Shown piece by piece: positions 25,746-34,635 of a stretch of DNA of 64,000 nt. The stretch's first letter is position 1, and each line of letters begins with the position of its first letter. Source of the stretch: JAKQDP01 sp964536975 (lineage in GTDB: Bacteria; Patescibacteriota; Patescibacteriia; 2-01-FULL-39-33). The position numbers and the translations under genes are program-made. Below the pieces are notes generated by a model. That model saw only the letters and a program-made list of their open reading frames with translations, did not search any database and was not told the origin of the DNA. The stretch spans positions 19,730-83,729 of the forward strand of contig CAZHYS010000004.1 of the NCBI GenBank assembly GCA_964536975.1, in the 5' to 3' direction.

Positions 25746-26933
25746 ATGGCTGAACAATTTGACAGAAGCAAACCTCATGTAAACGTCGGCACCATTGGCC
25801 ACGTTGACCATGGCAAAACCACCTTGACGGCGGCGATTTTGAAAGTGTTGGCCGCCAAAGGCAAAAAGGTGCAGAACAAATCAATTGACCAGATTGACGC
25901 TGCCCCGGAAGAAAAAGAGCGCGGTATTACTATCGCGACCGCTCATGTTGAGTATGAAACTGACAATCGTCATTATGCTCACGTTGACTGCCCGGGACAT
26001 GCCGACTACATCAAAAACATGATTACCGGCGCCGCCCAGATGGACGCCGCTATTCTCGTTGTCGCCGCGACCGACGGCCCGATGCCGCAGACCAGAGAGC
26101 ACATCTTGCTGGCCCGCCAAGTCGGTGTTCCGTCAATTATTGTCTTCATCAACAAAGTTGATCAGGTTGACGATCCGTCCTTGATTGATTTGGTGGAAGA
26201 AGAAATCCGCGACTTATTGAAGAAGCAGGAATTTGACGGCGACAATGCTCCGGTCATCCGCGGTTCAGCTTTGAAAGCATTAGAAGACCCCAGCAGCGAA
26301 TACGGCGAGGCAGTTATGAAATTGGCCGAAGCTTTGGACACTTACATTCCGGAGCCGCAGCGGCCGGTTGATCAGCCGTTCTTGATGCCGATTGAAGATA
26401 TTTTCTCCATTGAAGGCCGTGGCACTGTTGTCACCGGCAGAATTGAACGAGGCATTATCAAACTCAACGAAGAAGTGGAAATCGTCGGTTTGAAAGATAC
26501 CCAGAAGACCACTGTTACCGGCATTGAAATGTTCAATAAGAATTTGGACGAAGGCCGGGCGGGCGATAACGCCGGCGTTTTGCTCCGCGGCACCAAGAAA
26601 GACGAAGTGGAAAGAGGCCAAGTGTTGGCCAAGCCGGGAACAATCACTCCGCACACCGATTTTGAAGCGGAAGTCTATGTTTTGAGCAAGGAAGAAGGTG
26701 GCCGTCATAAACCGTTCTTCAAGGGCTATAAGCCGCAATTCTATGTCCGGACTACCGACGTGACCGGCGAGATTGAATTGCCGGAAGGCACCGAGATGGT
26801 TATGCCTGGCGACACTGTCAACTTGAAAATCAAGTTGGGCAAGCCTATTGCCATGGAAGACAAGATGAAATTCGCCATTCGCGAAGGCGGTCACACTGTC
26901 GGCGCGGGCGTGGTTACCAAGATTATCAAATAA
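25746..26933 (+). CDS. tuf: Translation elongation factor Tu
   Basis: 395 residues. G1 G-H-V-D-H-G-K-T (18-25), D-C-P-G-H near 81-85 and N-K-V-D near 136 are intact, followed by the two beta-barrel domains ending in V-G-A-G-V-V-T-K-I-I-K. EF-Tu delivers aminoacyl-tRNA to the ribosome. It is a single-gene unit here, with one of the few clear Shine-Dalgarno leaders in the window. Confidence 0.98.
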   Translation: MAEQFDRSKPHVNVGTIGHVDHGKTTLTAAILKVLAAKGKKVQNKSIDQIDAAPEEKERGITIATAHVEYETDNRHYAHVDCPGHADYIKNMITGAAQMDAAILVVAATDGPMPQTREHILLARQVGVPSIIVFINKVDQVDDPSLIDLVEEEIRDLLKKQEFDGDNAPVIRGSALKALEDPSSEYGEAVMKLAEALDTYIPEPQRPVDQPFLMPIEDIFSIEGRGTVVTGRIERGIIKLNEEVEIVGLKDTQKTTVTGIEMFNKNLDEGRAGDNAGVLLRGTKKDEVERGQVLAKPGTITPHTDFEAEVYVLSKEEGGRHKPFFKGYKPQFYVRTTDVTGEIELPEGTEMVMPGDTVNLKIKLGKPIAMEDKMKFAIREGGHTVGAGVVTKIIK

Positions 26934-26948
26934 GATATAAGTTGGCCG

Positions 26949-26988
26949 GGGATGAGCTGTTTGACGGATTCCATCAATGGCTCATCCC
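26949..26988 (+). promoter_or_regulatory. Hairpin between tuf and rpsJ
   Basis: A 9-bp perfect stem (26949-26957 with 26980-26988) with a small inner TTGA/TCAA pairing. No T-run follows, so it may be an mRNA 3'-end stabiliser or leader structure rather than a terminator. Confidence 0.4.
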
Positions 26989-27023
26989 TGTGTCTTGCAT
27001 AATTTCGTTAATTAAAAATATCA

Positions 27024-27368
27024 ATGGCTAGTAAAAACACTGCAATCCAGGAAAACGACAAAGCGCATCAGCGGATCCGGATTAAAATCAAGGCTTATGA
27101 TCACAAGGTGATTGACACCTCTGCCAAAAAGATCATTGAGACTTGCCAGCGCTTCGGCGCCAAGATTTCCGGACCGATTCCTTTGCCGACCGAAAAGCGG
27201 AAATACACGGTCAATCGTTCCACCTTTGTGCATAAGGACAGTCGCGAACAGTTTGAAATGCGGACGCACAAACGGCTATTGGACATCATTGATCCGGATC
27301 CGAAGACGGTTGACGCGCTGATGAGTTTGAATCTGCCGGCCGGGGTGAATGTGGAAATTAAAATGTAA
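27024..27368 (+). CDS. rpsJ: 30S ribosomal protein S10 / NusE
   Basis: 114 residues, slightly longer than usual at the N-terminus. It has I-R-I-K-I-K-A-Y-D-H (about 19-28), the G-P-I-P-L-P-T turn and the R-T-H-K-R-L-L-D-I-I segment. S10 also serves as NusE in antitermination. It is separated from the rest of the S10 cluster by a structured spacer of 312 nt. Confidence 0.95.
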   Translation: MASKNTAIQENDKAHQRIRIKIKAYDHKVIDTSAKKIIETCQRFGAKISGPIPLPTEKRKYTVNRSTFVHKDSREQFEMRTHKRLLDIIDPDPKTVDALMSLNLPAGVNVEIKM

Positions 27369-27373
27369 CTTTA

Positions 27374-27634
27374 CAATTGGGAACCGAAGAGAGCGGCCAT
27401 GGGTCGACCCCGCCTCTATCTTCGGTTCCTTCAATTGAGCAAATCTAAGCCGAAAATGGAGAGAGATCCCAGGTTGACAGCAGCGTATTTAGGGGAAAAC
27501 CTCCACTGGCGGGTTGGGTTTACAAGGAATTGACAAATTTTTTAATAAAAACATCTTAAAAATTGAACAGTTTGACGGTCGGTTTTGCCGACGGTTGAAT
27601 CAATCTGGTTTTTAAGATATGGCCAGATTTTTTT
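27374..27634 (+). ncRNA. Structured leader RNA in the rpsJ-rplC spacer
   Basis: The 312-nt spacer holds no ORF. It contains an 11-bp perfect stem (27380-27390 with 27419-27429), extended outside by a CAATTG/CAATTG pairing and inside by GAG-CGG pairing and a GGGTCGACCC palindrome. Further on lie a GTCGG/CCGAC hairpin near 27578 and a 7-bp hairpin (27602-27608 with 27623-27629) followed by a run of seven T, 46 nt before rplC. TTGACA boxes lie at 27474 and 27530 without a good -10 box. The layout suggests an autoregulatory leader ending in an attenuator, comparable in role to the L4-controlled S10 leader of E. coli but differently placed. Confidence 0.5.
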
Positions 27635-27680
27635 GTCCTGTTAAATTGTTTAATAGGATAAATCAAAAAGTTAAATCAAA

Positions 27681-28427
27681 ATGAAATTCATTTTAGGAAA
27701 AAAATTAGCGATGACCCAGTTTTTCAAGGACGACGGCAATGTCGTTCCGGTGACGGCTGTCTTGGTTGAGCCGAATGTGGTCACTCAGATAAAGACTGCG
27801 GAAAAAGACGGCTACAGCGCCGTTCAGGTTGGGTTTGGCCGGCCGAAGAATTTGAAGAAGCCGCAGGTTGGCCATTTGAAAGGAATTGCTCAAGTCAAAA
27901 AAATGAGAGAATTTACCGTCCCAGCCGAAGAAATTCGCGAGCTCAAGCGAGGCGATGTTTTGACAGCGGAAATTTTTGCCAAGGGTGATAAGGTCAAGGT
28001 CATCGGCGTTTCTAAAGGCAAAGGATTCCAGGGCGTGGTCAAACGCCACGGTTTCCATGGCAGTCCGGCGACTCACGGCCATAAAGATCAATTGCGCATG
28101 CCTGGTTCCATCGGCTCCACTGATCCGGCTCGTGTCTTTAAGGGGCTTAGGATGCCTGGTCACATGGGCGATCAGCAAGTGACAATCAGCGGCTTGGAAA
28201 TCGTGGAAGTTGATAATGAAAAAAATGTTTTATATGTCAAAGGAGCGGTGCCCGGCGCCAGAAACGGAATGTTGCTTATTTCCGGCGCTGGTGAATTAAA
28301 GCTGAAAGCCGCCGAGCCGGCTGTTGTCGCGGAAGCTACTGAAGCCAAAGCGGAAGAAGAAGTCGCGCCGGCTGTTTCGGAAGCGCCAGTGGCGGAAGAA
28401 AAAGAAGAAAAAACTGAAAGTAAATAA
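27681..28427 (+). CDS. rplC: 50S ribosomal protein L3
   Basis: 248 residues. The L3 core runs to about residue 205, with G-S-I-G-S-T-D-P-A-R-V-F-K-G near 150-163 and M-P-G-H-M-G near 167. About 40 extra C-terminal residues are rich in Ala and Glu, a low-complexity acidic tail not found in E. coli L3 (209). First gene after the structured leader. Confidence 0.96.
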   Translation: MKFILGKKLAMTQFFKDDGNVVPVTAVLVEPNVVTQIKTAEKDGYSAVQVGFGRPKNLKKPQVGHLKGIAQVKKMREFTVPAEEIRELKRGDVLTAEIFAKGDKVKVIGVSKGKGFQGVVKRHGFHGSPATHGHKDQLRMPGSIGSTDPARVFKGLRMPGHMGDQQVTISGLEIVEVDNEKNVLYVKGAVPGARNGMLLISGAGELKLKAAEPAVVAEATEAKAEEEVAPAVSEAPVAEEKEEKTESK

Positions 28428-28432
28428 TTTAT

Positions 28433-29104
28433 ATGGTAAAAGTTCCGGTCTACAATTTACAGGGAGAAAAAGCCAAAGAAATCCAGCTTAGCGCCAGATT
28501 GTTCGGTCGCGCGGTTAAGCCGGCGGTTGTTCATCAGGTGGTGGTCGCTCAAGAAGCCAATAGCCGGCAGGTTTTGGCGCACACCAAAGATCGCAGCGAA
28601 GTTCGCGGCGGCGGCAAGAAGCCATGGCGCCAAAAAGGCACCGGCCGCGCTCGGCATGGTTCCAGCCGATCGCCGATTTGGATTGGCGGCGGCGTCACCT
28701 TTGGTCCGACCAAAGAACGGAATTTTTCCAAGCTTGTCAATAAAAAACAAAAGCAAGCGGCGTTAGCGATGTGCTTGTCCGATCGCTTGGCTGATGGCCG
28801 ATTGGCAATTTTTGAAAAATTAGAAAATACTTCCGGCAAAACAAAAGACTTGAACGGCTGGCTCAAGACAGTGCAAGGCAAGGTTCCCGGATTAAAGGAA
28901 GCAAAAAAGTTTTTGTTGGTGTCAGACAATAAGGATGAGCAGATTATCAAAGCGGTGGCAAATTTGAAAAACGTGATGGTAATAGCCGCTGACAGCTTAA
29001 ATTGCGTGGATATTTTGAAATATGACACCCTATTGGCTTCGGCCAAGGCGATTGAAGTGATGGAAAAGCATTATCGGAAGACCAAGGACAAGAAGCAAAA
29101 ATAA
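28433..29104 (+). CDS. rplD: 50S ribosomal protein L4
   Basis: 223 residues. The exit-tunnel loop with K-P-W-R-Q-K-G-T-G-R-A-R-H-G (about 63-76) is conserved. L4 regulates the S10 operon in other bacteria by binding its leader. It starts 5 nt after rplC. Confidence 0.96.
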   Translation: MVKVPVYNLQGEKAKEIQLSARLFGRAVKPAVVHQVVVAQEANSRQVLAHTKDRSEVRGGGKKPWRQKGTGRARHGSSRSPIWIGGGVTFGPTKERNFSKLVNKKQKQAALAMCLSDRLADGRLAIFEKLENTSGKTKDLNGWLKTVQGKVPGLKEAKKFLLVSDNKDEQIIKAVANLKNVMVIAADSLNCVDILKYDTLLASAKAIEVMEKHYRKTKDKKQK

Positions 29105-29130
29105 TATTATAATCAATTTGTTTATCAAAT

Positions 29131-29577
29131 ATGAGCATTTTTGGAAAGTTTAAAAAGAAAGACGACGAAGCGGCCGAGGCAAAAGTTGCCCCGGTGGTTG
29201 AGGCGGCCAAAACGGTGAAATCGGAAAAGAAAGAAAAAAAGGACAAACCGGAGGCCAAGCCAGTCAAGGAAAAGACGGAAACGACTAGCAACAAAGAATT
29301 TTTCGGCGTCGTCATCCGTCCGCTTATCACCGAAAAGGCGGCTTTGCTCGCGCAGTTCAATCAGTATCTGTTTGAAGTTGACCGCAAAGCCAATAAGATT
29401 GAAATCGCCCAGGCGATTGAAAGTCGTTATGGCGTAAGGCCGATCAGAATAAATTCCATCAATACTGATGGCAAGTTTGTCCGCTATGGCCGCAATTTCG
29501 GTCAGCTGAAAAACTGGAAGAAAGTCGTGGCGACCTTGCCGGAAGGCAAATCAATCCAGACTCATGAAGGCGTTTAA
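29131..29577 (+). CDS. rplW: 50S ribosomal protein L23
   Basis: 148 residues. The L23 domain (about 55-148) starts at V-I-R-P-L-I-T-E-K-A. It is preceded by about 50 low-complexity residues rich in Lys/Glu/Ala, an N-terminal extension absent from typical L23 (about 100). L23 sits at the exit tunnel and docks SRP and trigger factor. Confidence 0.93.
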   Translation: MSIFGKFKKKDDEAAEAKVAPVVEAAKTVKSEKKEKKDKPEAKPVKEKTETTSNKEFFGVVIRPLITEKAALLAQFNQYLFEVDRKANKIEIAQAIESRYGVRPIRINSINTDGKFVRYGRNFGQLKNWKKVVATLPEGKSIQTHEGV

Positions 29578-29608
29578 TAATTGAAGCGATATATACCAAG
29601 TCAAAGAT

Positions 29609-30454
29609 ATGGCAATAAAAATTTACAAACCTACCACCCCCGCTCGACGTCATACTTCCGTATTGATGAGTAATGACATTACCGCGCGCAAGCCGCACAA
29701 GAGTCTGGTTGTTTCCGGAAAGAATTTGGCTGGCCGCAATAATCAGGGCAAGATTACTGTCAGACATCAGGGCGGCGGCAGCCGGAAGAAGGTCCGCCTT
29801 GTTGATTACAAGCGGGATAAGTTTGATGTGCCGGCCAAGGTGGCGACCATTGAATACGATCCGAACCGCAATACTCGCATCGCTCTATTGAATTATGTTG
29901 ACGGGCAAAAACGCTATATTGTCGCGCCGGTTGATTTGGCGGTCGGAGAAGAAATAATGAGTTCGCAGAAATTGATTGATTTGAAAAAAGGCAACGCCAT
30001 GCCGTTGAAGCATATTCCGGCCGGCATGTTTGTCTATAATGTTGAATTGGTTCCCGGCAAGGGCGGCCAATTGGCCAGAAGCGCGGGCAACAGCATTTAT
30101 TTGATGGCGATTGACGGTGGCTATGCCCAATTGAAAATGCCATCCGGCGAAGTGAGATTGGTGTCCGAGGACTGCCTGGCGACTATTGGCACGGCCGGCA
30201 ACCCGGATTACAAGAATATCCGCTGGGGCAAGGCCGGACGGACCAGGCACCGAGGCATCAGGCCGACCGTTCGCGGTAAAGTGATGAATCCGGTGGATCA
30301 CCCGCATGGCGGCGGCGAAGGCAAGAACTCTATTGGTTTGAAGAGCCCGAAGACGCCATGGGGCAAGAAAGCGCTGGGCGTTAAGACCAGAAAAGCCGGC
30401 AAGAAGTCTGATCGGTTTATAGTCAAGCGCCGAGCAAGTAAAAAACGGAAATAA
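29609..30454 (+). CDS. rplB: 50S ribosomal protein L2
   Basis: 281 residues, normal length. G-R-N-N-Q-G-K-I-T-V-R-H-Q-G-G-G (about 45-60) and the C-terminal M-N-P-V-D-H-P-H-G-G-G-E-G (about 228-240), which carries the peptidyl-transferase histidine, are intact. Confidence 0.97.
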   Translation: MAIKIYKPTTPARRHTSVLMSNDITARKPHKSLVVSGKNLAGRNNQGKITVRHQGGGSRKKVRLVDYKRDKFDVPAKVATIEYDPNRNTRIALLNYVDGQKRYIVAPVDLAVGEEIMSSQKLIDLKKGNAMPLKHIPAGMFVYNVELVPGKGGQLARSAGNSIYLMAIDGGYAQLKMPSGEVRLVSEDCLATIGTAGNPDYKNIRWGKAGRTRHRGIRPTVRGKVMNPVDHPHGGGEGKNSIGLKSPKTPWGKKALGVKTRKAGKKSDRFIVKRRASKKRK

Positions 30455-30509
30455 TTAAATTCGGCCTGGTGATGAGATAAAAACATCGCTATCGCCAAAC
30501 GATAATAAT

Positions 30510-30803
30510 ATGTCAAGAAGCATAAAAAAAGGTCCCTATATTGACGAAAAATTGATCAAAAAAATCGCCAAGTTCAAAAAAGGCGACAAGACTGTCATTA
30601 AGACATGGTCTCGCAGCTGCGTGATTACTCCGGAGATGGTCGGGTTTACTTTTGGCGTCCACAATGGCAAAGAGCATATTCCGGTGTTTGTGGTGGAGAA
30701 TATGGTCGGCCACAAACTGGGAGAGTTTTCTTTGACCAGAAAATTCTTCAAGCATGGCGGCAAAATCCAGAAGGCGATTGAGCAAGGGGCGAAAACCAGT
30801 TAA
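30510..30803 (+). CDS. rpsS: 30S ribosomal protein S19
   Basis: 97 residues. It starts M-S-R-S-I-K-K-G-P-Y-I-D and carries T-W-S-R-S-C-V-I-T-P-E-M-V-G and the H-N-G-K-E-H-I-P-V loop. Normal length. Confidence 0.96.
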   Translation: MSRSIKKGPYIDEKLIKKIAKFKKGDKTVIKTWSRSCVITPEMVGFTFGVHNGKEHIPVFVVENMVGHKLGEFSLTRKFFKHGGKIQKAIEQGAKTS

Positions 30804-30838
30804 TAATCAAATCTAAACAGCAATTATAAATTATCAAT

Positions 30839-31381
30839 ATGGAAGTCAGAGCTCAGGCAAAATATATCAGAATGTCTCCGCGGAAAGTCAGGTTGGTTGC
30901 CAACATGATTAAGGGATTGAAAGTGGACGAGGCATTGGTTCAGCTGCAATTCAACAAAAAGGCGGCCGGTTTGCCTGTGGCCAAATTAGTCAAGTCGGCT
31001 ATTAGCAATGCTGAAGAGAACAACAAGTTGCGGAGAGATAATTTATTTGTCAAGGATATCACGGTGGACGGCGGTCCGGTTTTGAAGCGCTGGATGCCCA
31101 AGGCGTTCGGTCGAGCGACTACCATCAGAAAGAAAATGTCCCACATCACTTTGGTCTTGGGAGAACTTGTTCCGACGGCAACGACCGCCAAGAAAGAAAA
31201 AGCCGCCGACAAGAAGCAGGATATTATCAAGGTAAGCAATCTGGAAGAATTGAAGGATTTGGAGAAGAAGGATGAATTGGCTGGAAATAAGGCCGGCGCT
31301 GAAGAAAAATCAAAAGTCGGTAAAAAATCGCAGAAAGCGTTTACCAATAAAATGTTTAACCGAAGATCGGGTCAGAAATAA
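30839..31381 (+). CDS. rplV: 50S ribosomal protein L22
   Basis: 180 residues. The L22 core (about 1-112) has the exit-tunnel hairpin with M-P-K-A-F-G-R-A-T-T-I-R-K-K. About 65 extra C-terminal residues are highly charged, a lineage-specific tail; E. coli L22 has 110. Confidence 0.94.
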   Translation: MEVRAQAKYIRMSPRKVRLVANMIKGLKVDEALVQLQFNKKAAGLPVAKLVKSAISNAEENNKLRRDNLFVKDITVDGGPVLKRWMPKAFGRATTIRKKMSHITLVLGELVPTATTAKKEKAADKKQDIIKVSNLEELKDLEKKDELAGNKAGAEEKSKVGKKSQKAFTNKMFNRRSGQK

Positions 31382-31433
31382 TTAATTAGCAAATCATCGG
31401 CGCCAAGCGGCTGCCGGCGAAGTGAAAAATAAT

Positions 31434-32120
31434 ATGGGTCAAAAAGTCCATCCAAAAGCATTTAGATTGAAGGTCAATAAAACTTGGGATTCCAAGTGGT
31501 TTTCTGATAAGGATTTTCCTGAATTGTTGCGCCAGGATGTTTTGATAAGAAAATTCATTCTGCGCAAATTGCGTCATGTCGGAATCTCTCGGGTTGACAT
31601 AGAACGATCAGCCAATCAAATTGCCATCAGTATTCATTGCGCTAAACCGGGATTAATCATCGGCCGTGGCGGCCAAGGCGCGGAAGACTTAAAGAAAGAG
31701 ATTCATGAAAAGTTTTTGAAGGACGCTTTCAGCCGCAAAAAAGGGATCAAGAATATCAATATCAATATTATTGAAGTGGACAAGCCGAATTTGGACGCGG
31801 CGATTATCATGCAACAGATTATTGCTGATTTGGAAAAGCGCATTCCTTTCCGCCGGGCGATCAAGCAAGCCATGGGTCGGGCCGAAAAAGCCGGCGCTCA
31901 AGGTGTCAAGATTTCTGTTGCCGGCCGTTTGAACGGATCGGAAATCGCGCGGACGGAAATGCTTGCTTCCGGCAAGATTCCTTTGCATACTCTGCGCGCC
32001 AATATTGATTACTGCCGCGGCGCCGCGCAGACTATTTATGGCAAAATCGGCGTCAAAGTCTGGATTTATAAGGGAGAGATTTTCAACAAAGAAGAAAATA
32101 ACAAAGAAAAAAGCAATTAA
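31434..32120 (+). CDS. rpsC: 30S ribosomal protein S3
   Basis: 228 residues from ATG 31434, matching the canonical M-G-Q-K-V-H-P start; an in-frame GTG at 31422 is rejected. The KH motif I-I-G-R-G-G-Q-G lies near 74-81. The C-terminal domain has R-A-N-I-D-Y. Confidence 0.96.
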   Translation: MGQKVHPKAFRLKVNKTWDSKWFSDKDFPELLRQDVLIRKFILRKLRHVGISRVDIERSANQIAISIHCAKPGLIIGRGGQGAEDLKKEIHEKFLKDAFSRKKGIKNININIIEVDKPNLDAAIIMQQIIADLEKRIPFRRAIKQAMGRAEKAGAQGVKISVAGRLNGSEIARTEMLASGKIPLHTLRANIDYCRGAAQTIYGKIGVKVWIYKGEIFNKEENNKEKSN

Positions 32121-32122
32121 AT

Positions 32123-32530
32123 ATGTTGGCACCAAAAAAGTTAAAACACAGAAAACACCACCGGCCCGATGTCAAAGGTTCGGCCACCTCAAGCAACACC
32201 ATTGCTTTTGGCAGCTTTGCTTTGAAAGCGACGACCGGCGGCTGGGTGGCGGCCAAGCAGATTGAAGCCGCCAGAAGAGTGATGACCAGATACACCAAAA
32301 AAGGCGGCAAGATTTGGATCAGGATTTTTCCTCATCGGCCGATTACCGAAAAAGGCACTCAAGCGACCATGGGCGGCGGCAAAGGCACGCCGGAACATTA
32401 TGTCGCGGTGGTTAAGCCCGGCGTGGTAATGTTTGAAATGGACGGCATCACCAAAGATCAGGCGCAAGAAGCGATGAATTTGGCCGCTTATAAATTGCCG
32501 GTCAAAGCGAAATTTATCACCAAAGAGTAA
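32123..32530 (+). CDS. rplP: 50S ribosomal protein L16
   Basis: 135 residues. It starts M-L-A-P-K-K-L-K-H-R-K and carries G-G-G-K-G-T-P-E-H-Y-V-A-V (about 84-96). It begins 2 nt after the rpsC stop, so translation is probably coupled. Confidence 0.96.
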   Translation: MLAPKKLKHRKHHRPDVKGSATSSNTIAFGSFALKATTGGWVAAKQIEAARRVMTRYTKKGGKIWIRIFPHRPITEKGTQATMGGGKGTPEHYVAVVKPGVVMFEMDGITKDQAQEAMNLAAYKLPVKAKFITKE

Positions 32531-32538
32531 AATCATAT

Positions 32539-32739
32539 ATGAATATCAAGGAAATCAACAATAAAGAAGTCAAAGAATTAAACCATCTTTTGCATGATCT
32601 GCGCAAAAAGCTGGATGATTTGAAATTCAAAGCTATTCAGAAACAGTTGAAAAATATCAGGGAAATCCGGGAAGTCAAAAAGGATGTTGCCAGGGTATTG
32701 ACGGTTTTGGATCGGAAGAATAAAGAAGTTAAAAATTAG
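32539..32739 (+). CDS. rpmC: 50S ribosomal protein L29
   Basis: 66 residues, a two-helix hairpin with E-L-N-H-L-L-H-D-L-R-K-K-L and N-I-R-E-I-R-E-V-K-K-D-V-A-R. Length and position between rplP and rpsQ agree with L29. Confidence 0.93.
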   Translation: MNIKEINNKEVKELNHLLHDLRKKLDDLKFKAIQKQLKNIREIREVKKDVARVLTVLDRKNKEVKN

Positions 32740-32750
32740 TTTATAAAAAT

Positions 32751-33017
32751 ATGGACAATATCAAAGCAACAGTCAAAAGAAACATCATCGTTCAGAAATT
32801 CAAAGGAGTGGTGGTGTCGGACAAAATGGACAAGACGATCGTAGTCAGAGTGGATGCTTTAAAGCTCCATCCTCGCTATAATAAAAGATATCAGACCAGC
32901 AAGAAATACAAAGTTCATGATGAAAAGGGTAAGTACAAGACAGGAGACACGGTGGAATTTGTGGCTTGTCGGCCCATCAGTAAGGATAAAAAATGGCGGG
33001 TAATTTATAAAAAATAA
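32751..33017 (+). CDS. rpsQ: 30S ribosomal protein S17
   Basis: 88 residues. F-K-G-V-V-V-S-D-K-M-D-K-T-I-V-V (about 14-29) and H-P-R-Y-N-K-R-Y are S17 signatures. Confidence 0.95.
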   Translation: MDNIKATVKRNIIVQKFKGVVVSDKMDKTIVVRVDALKLHPRYNKRYQTSKKYKVHDEKGKYKTGDTVEFVACRPISKDKKWRVIYKK

Positions 33018-33044
33018 GAATCAGGCGGTAGCAGTTGGTTTAAG

Positions 33045-33072
33045 ATAAGCCATAAGCTATAAGCTATAAGCT
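33045..33072. repeat. Heptamer tandem array, 4 units, before rplN
   Basis: Four 7-bp units, consensus ATAAGCT, end 6 nt before the rplN ATG. Its first 14 nt (33047-33060) recur exactly in reverse complement at 53330-53343 upstream of tRNA-Trp. Confidence 0.7.
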
Positions 33073-33078
33073 AATTAT

Positions 33079-33450
33079 ATGGTTCAAGCAAGATCAATTA
33101 TCAATTCAGCGGACAATACCGGCGCAAAAAAATTGCGAGTAATTAAGGTTTTGGGCGGATACAAGAAGCGCTATAGCCGGTTGGGCGAGATAGTGACGGC
33201 ATCCGTTTTGGAAGCTGTTCCTCATAGCATGGTCAAAAAAGGTGATGTTGTTCACGCGGTTTTGGTTAGAACCAGAAAAGAAGTTCGGCGCGCTGATGGA
33301 TCTTACATCAGGTTTGACGATAATGCCGGCGTGATTATTGATATGAAGAACAAAGACATGAAGGGCACCAGAATTTTCGGGCCGGTGGCCAGAGAATTGA
33401 GAAGCCAGGGATACCAAAAAATAATCAGCTTGGCGCCGGAGGTGCTTTAA
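33079..33450 (+). CDS. rplN: 50S ribosomal protein L14
   Basis: 123 residues, the normal length of L14. A-D-N-T-G-A-K-K-L (about 11-19) and the C-terminal G-T-R-I-F-G-P-V-A-R-E-L-R (about 95-107) are diagnostic. Confidence 0.97.
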   Translation: MVQARSIINSADNTGAKKLRVIKVLGGYKKRYSRLGEIVTASVLEAVPHSMVKKGDVVHAVLVRTRKEVRRADGSYIRFDDNAGVIIDMKNKDMKGTRIFGPVARELRSQGYQKIISLAPEVL

Positions 33451-33470
33451 TCCAAATTATTTATATTGTT

Positions 33471-33806
33471 ATGAAAATAAAAACAGGCGACAAAGTAAAA
33501 ATGCTAGTAGGCAAAGACAAGGGCAAGACCGGAAAGGTTTTGCAAGTTTTGGCCGCGGAAAATAAAGTAGCGGTGGAGGGCCTCAACCTGGTTACCAAGA
33601 ATCAGCGCGGCAAGCGGCAGGGTGAAAAGGGCCAGCGGATCCAATACCCAAGATTGGTCAATGCTTCCAAGGTGGCGGTCATCTGTCCCAAGTGCGGACA
33701 AATCGGCCGAGTCGGCTATAAGATTGTCGCCGGCGAAAGCAAGGAAGGCAAAAAAGCCAAGTCAAGCAAATTCAGAATTTGCGGAAAATGCGAAGAGACG
33801 ATTTAA
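33471..33806 (+). CDS. rplX: 50S ribosomal protein L24
   Basis: 111 residues. The KOW motif is K-G-K-T-G-K-V-L. The C-terminal part keeps two cysteine pairs, C-P-K-C (about 73-76) and C-G-K-C (about 104-107), a zinc-ribbon form of L24. Confidence 0.95.
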   Translation: MKIKTGDKVKMLVGKDKGKTGKVLQVLAAENKVAVEGLNLVTKNQRGKRQGEKGQRIQYPRLVNASKVAVICPKCGQIGRVGYKIVAGESKEGKKAKSSKFRICGKCEETI

Positions 33807-33829
33807 CTCGTAAAATGTAATATAAAATT

Positions 33830-34372
33830 ATGGAATCAAGATTGTATAAAAAATATAAAACTGAAACGGTGGCCGCCCTCAAGGAGCGCTTTGCTTATGC
33901 CAGCCAATTTTCCGTTCCCAAAATAGAAAAAGCCAGCATCAATGTTGGCATCAATTCCCGCAATACTGACAGCGGCTATTTGGACAAAGTGGAAGAAACT
34001 TTGGCTAAAATTACCGGTCAGAAACCGGTGCGAACCAAGGCCAAAAAAGCTATTTCCGCCTTCAAGGTGCGGGAAGGCATGGTGGTCGGCGTCAAGGTGA
34101 CTTTGCGCGGTCAGCGAATGTATGATTTTTTGGACAAATTGATAAATGTCACCATTCCCCGTATCAGAGATTTCCGCGGCTTGTCGGTAAAGAGCGTGGA
34201 CAAGCAAGGCAATCTTAATTTGGGTTTTAAAGAGCATAATGTTTTTCCGGAAATTAAGGCGGATGATATTGAACGGATTCACGGTTTGGAAATTTCCGTC
34301 ACTACGACAGCCAACAATTATGAAGAAGGATTGGAATTGTTCAAATCACTCGGGTTTCCCTTTCAAAAATAA
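33830..34372 (+). CDS. rplE: 50S ribosomal protein L5
   Basis: 180 residues. V-R-T-K-A-K-K-A-I-S-A-F-K-V-R (about 65-79) and I-P-R-I-R-D-F-R-G (about 108-116) are conserved. It binds 5S rRNA. Confidence 0.96.
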   Translation: MESRLYKKYKTETVAALKERFAYASQFSVPKIEKASINVGINSRNTDSGYLDKVEETLAKITGQKPVRTKAKKAISAFKVREGMVVGVKVTLRGQRMYDFLDKLINVTIPRIRDFRGLSVKSVDKQGNLNLGFKEHNVFPEIKADDIERIHGLEISVTTTANNYEEGLELFKSLGFPFQK

Positions 34373-34394
34373 TTCAAGATATAATTAATAAAAT

Positions 34395-34580
34395 ATGGCG
34401 ACACAAGCGCAAATCGCGAAATCAAACAAAAAATTGAAATTTTCCAGCAGAAAAGTGAATCGTTGCTGGCGGTGCGGCCGGCGGAGAGGCTATCTTCGCG
34501 ATTTTAAGTTGTGCCGCATTTGTTTTAGGGAACTGGCCACCAACGGCCAGATTCCGGGCATCACTAAATCATCTTGGTAA
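34395..34580 (+). CDS. rpsN: 30S ribosomal protein S14, zinc type
   Basis: 61 residues, the short zinc form. Cysteine pairs are C-W-R-C (about 24-27) and C-R-I-C (about 40-43), and the end is G-I-T-K-S-S-W. Confidence 0.96.
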   Translation: MATQAQIAKSNKKLKFSSRKVNRCWRCGRRRGYLRDFKLCRICFRELATNGQIPGITKSSW

Positions 34581-34635
34581 TCAATTATTAAACTAACAAG
34601 CAAACAAGCTAAAATAAGTTAAACCATAAAATACT

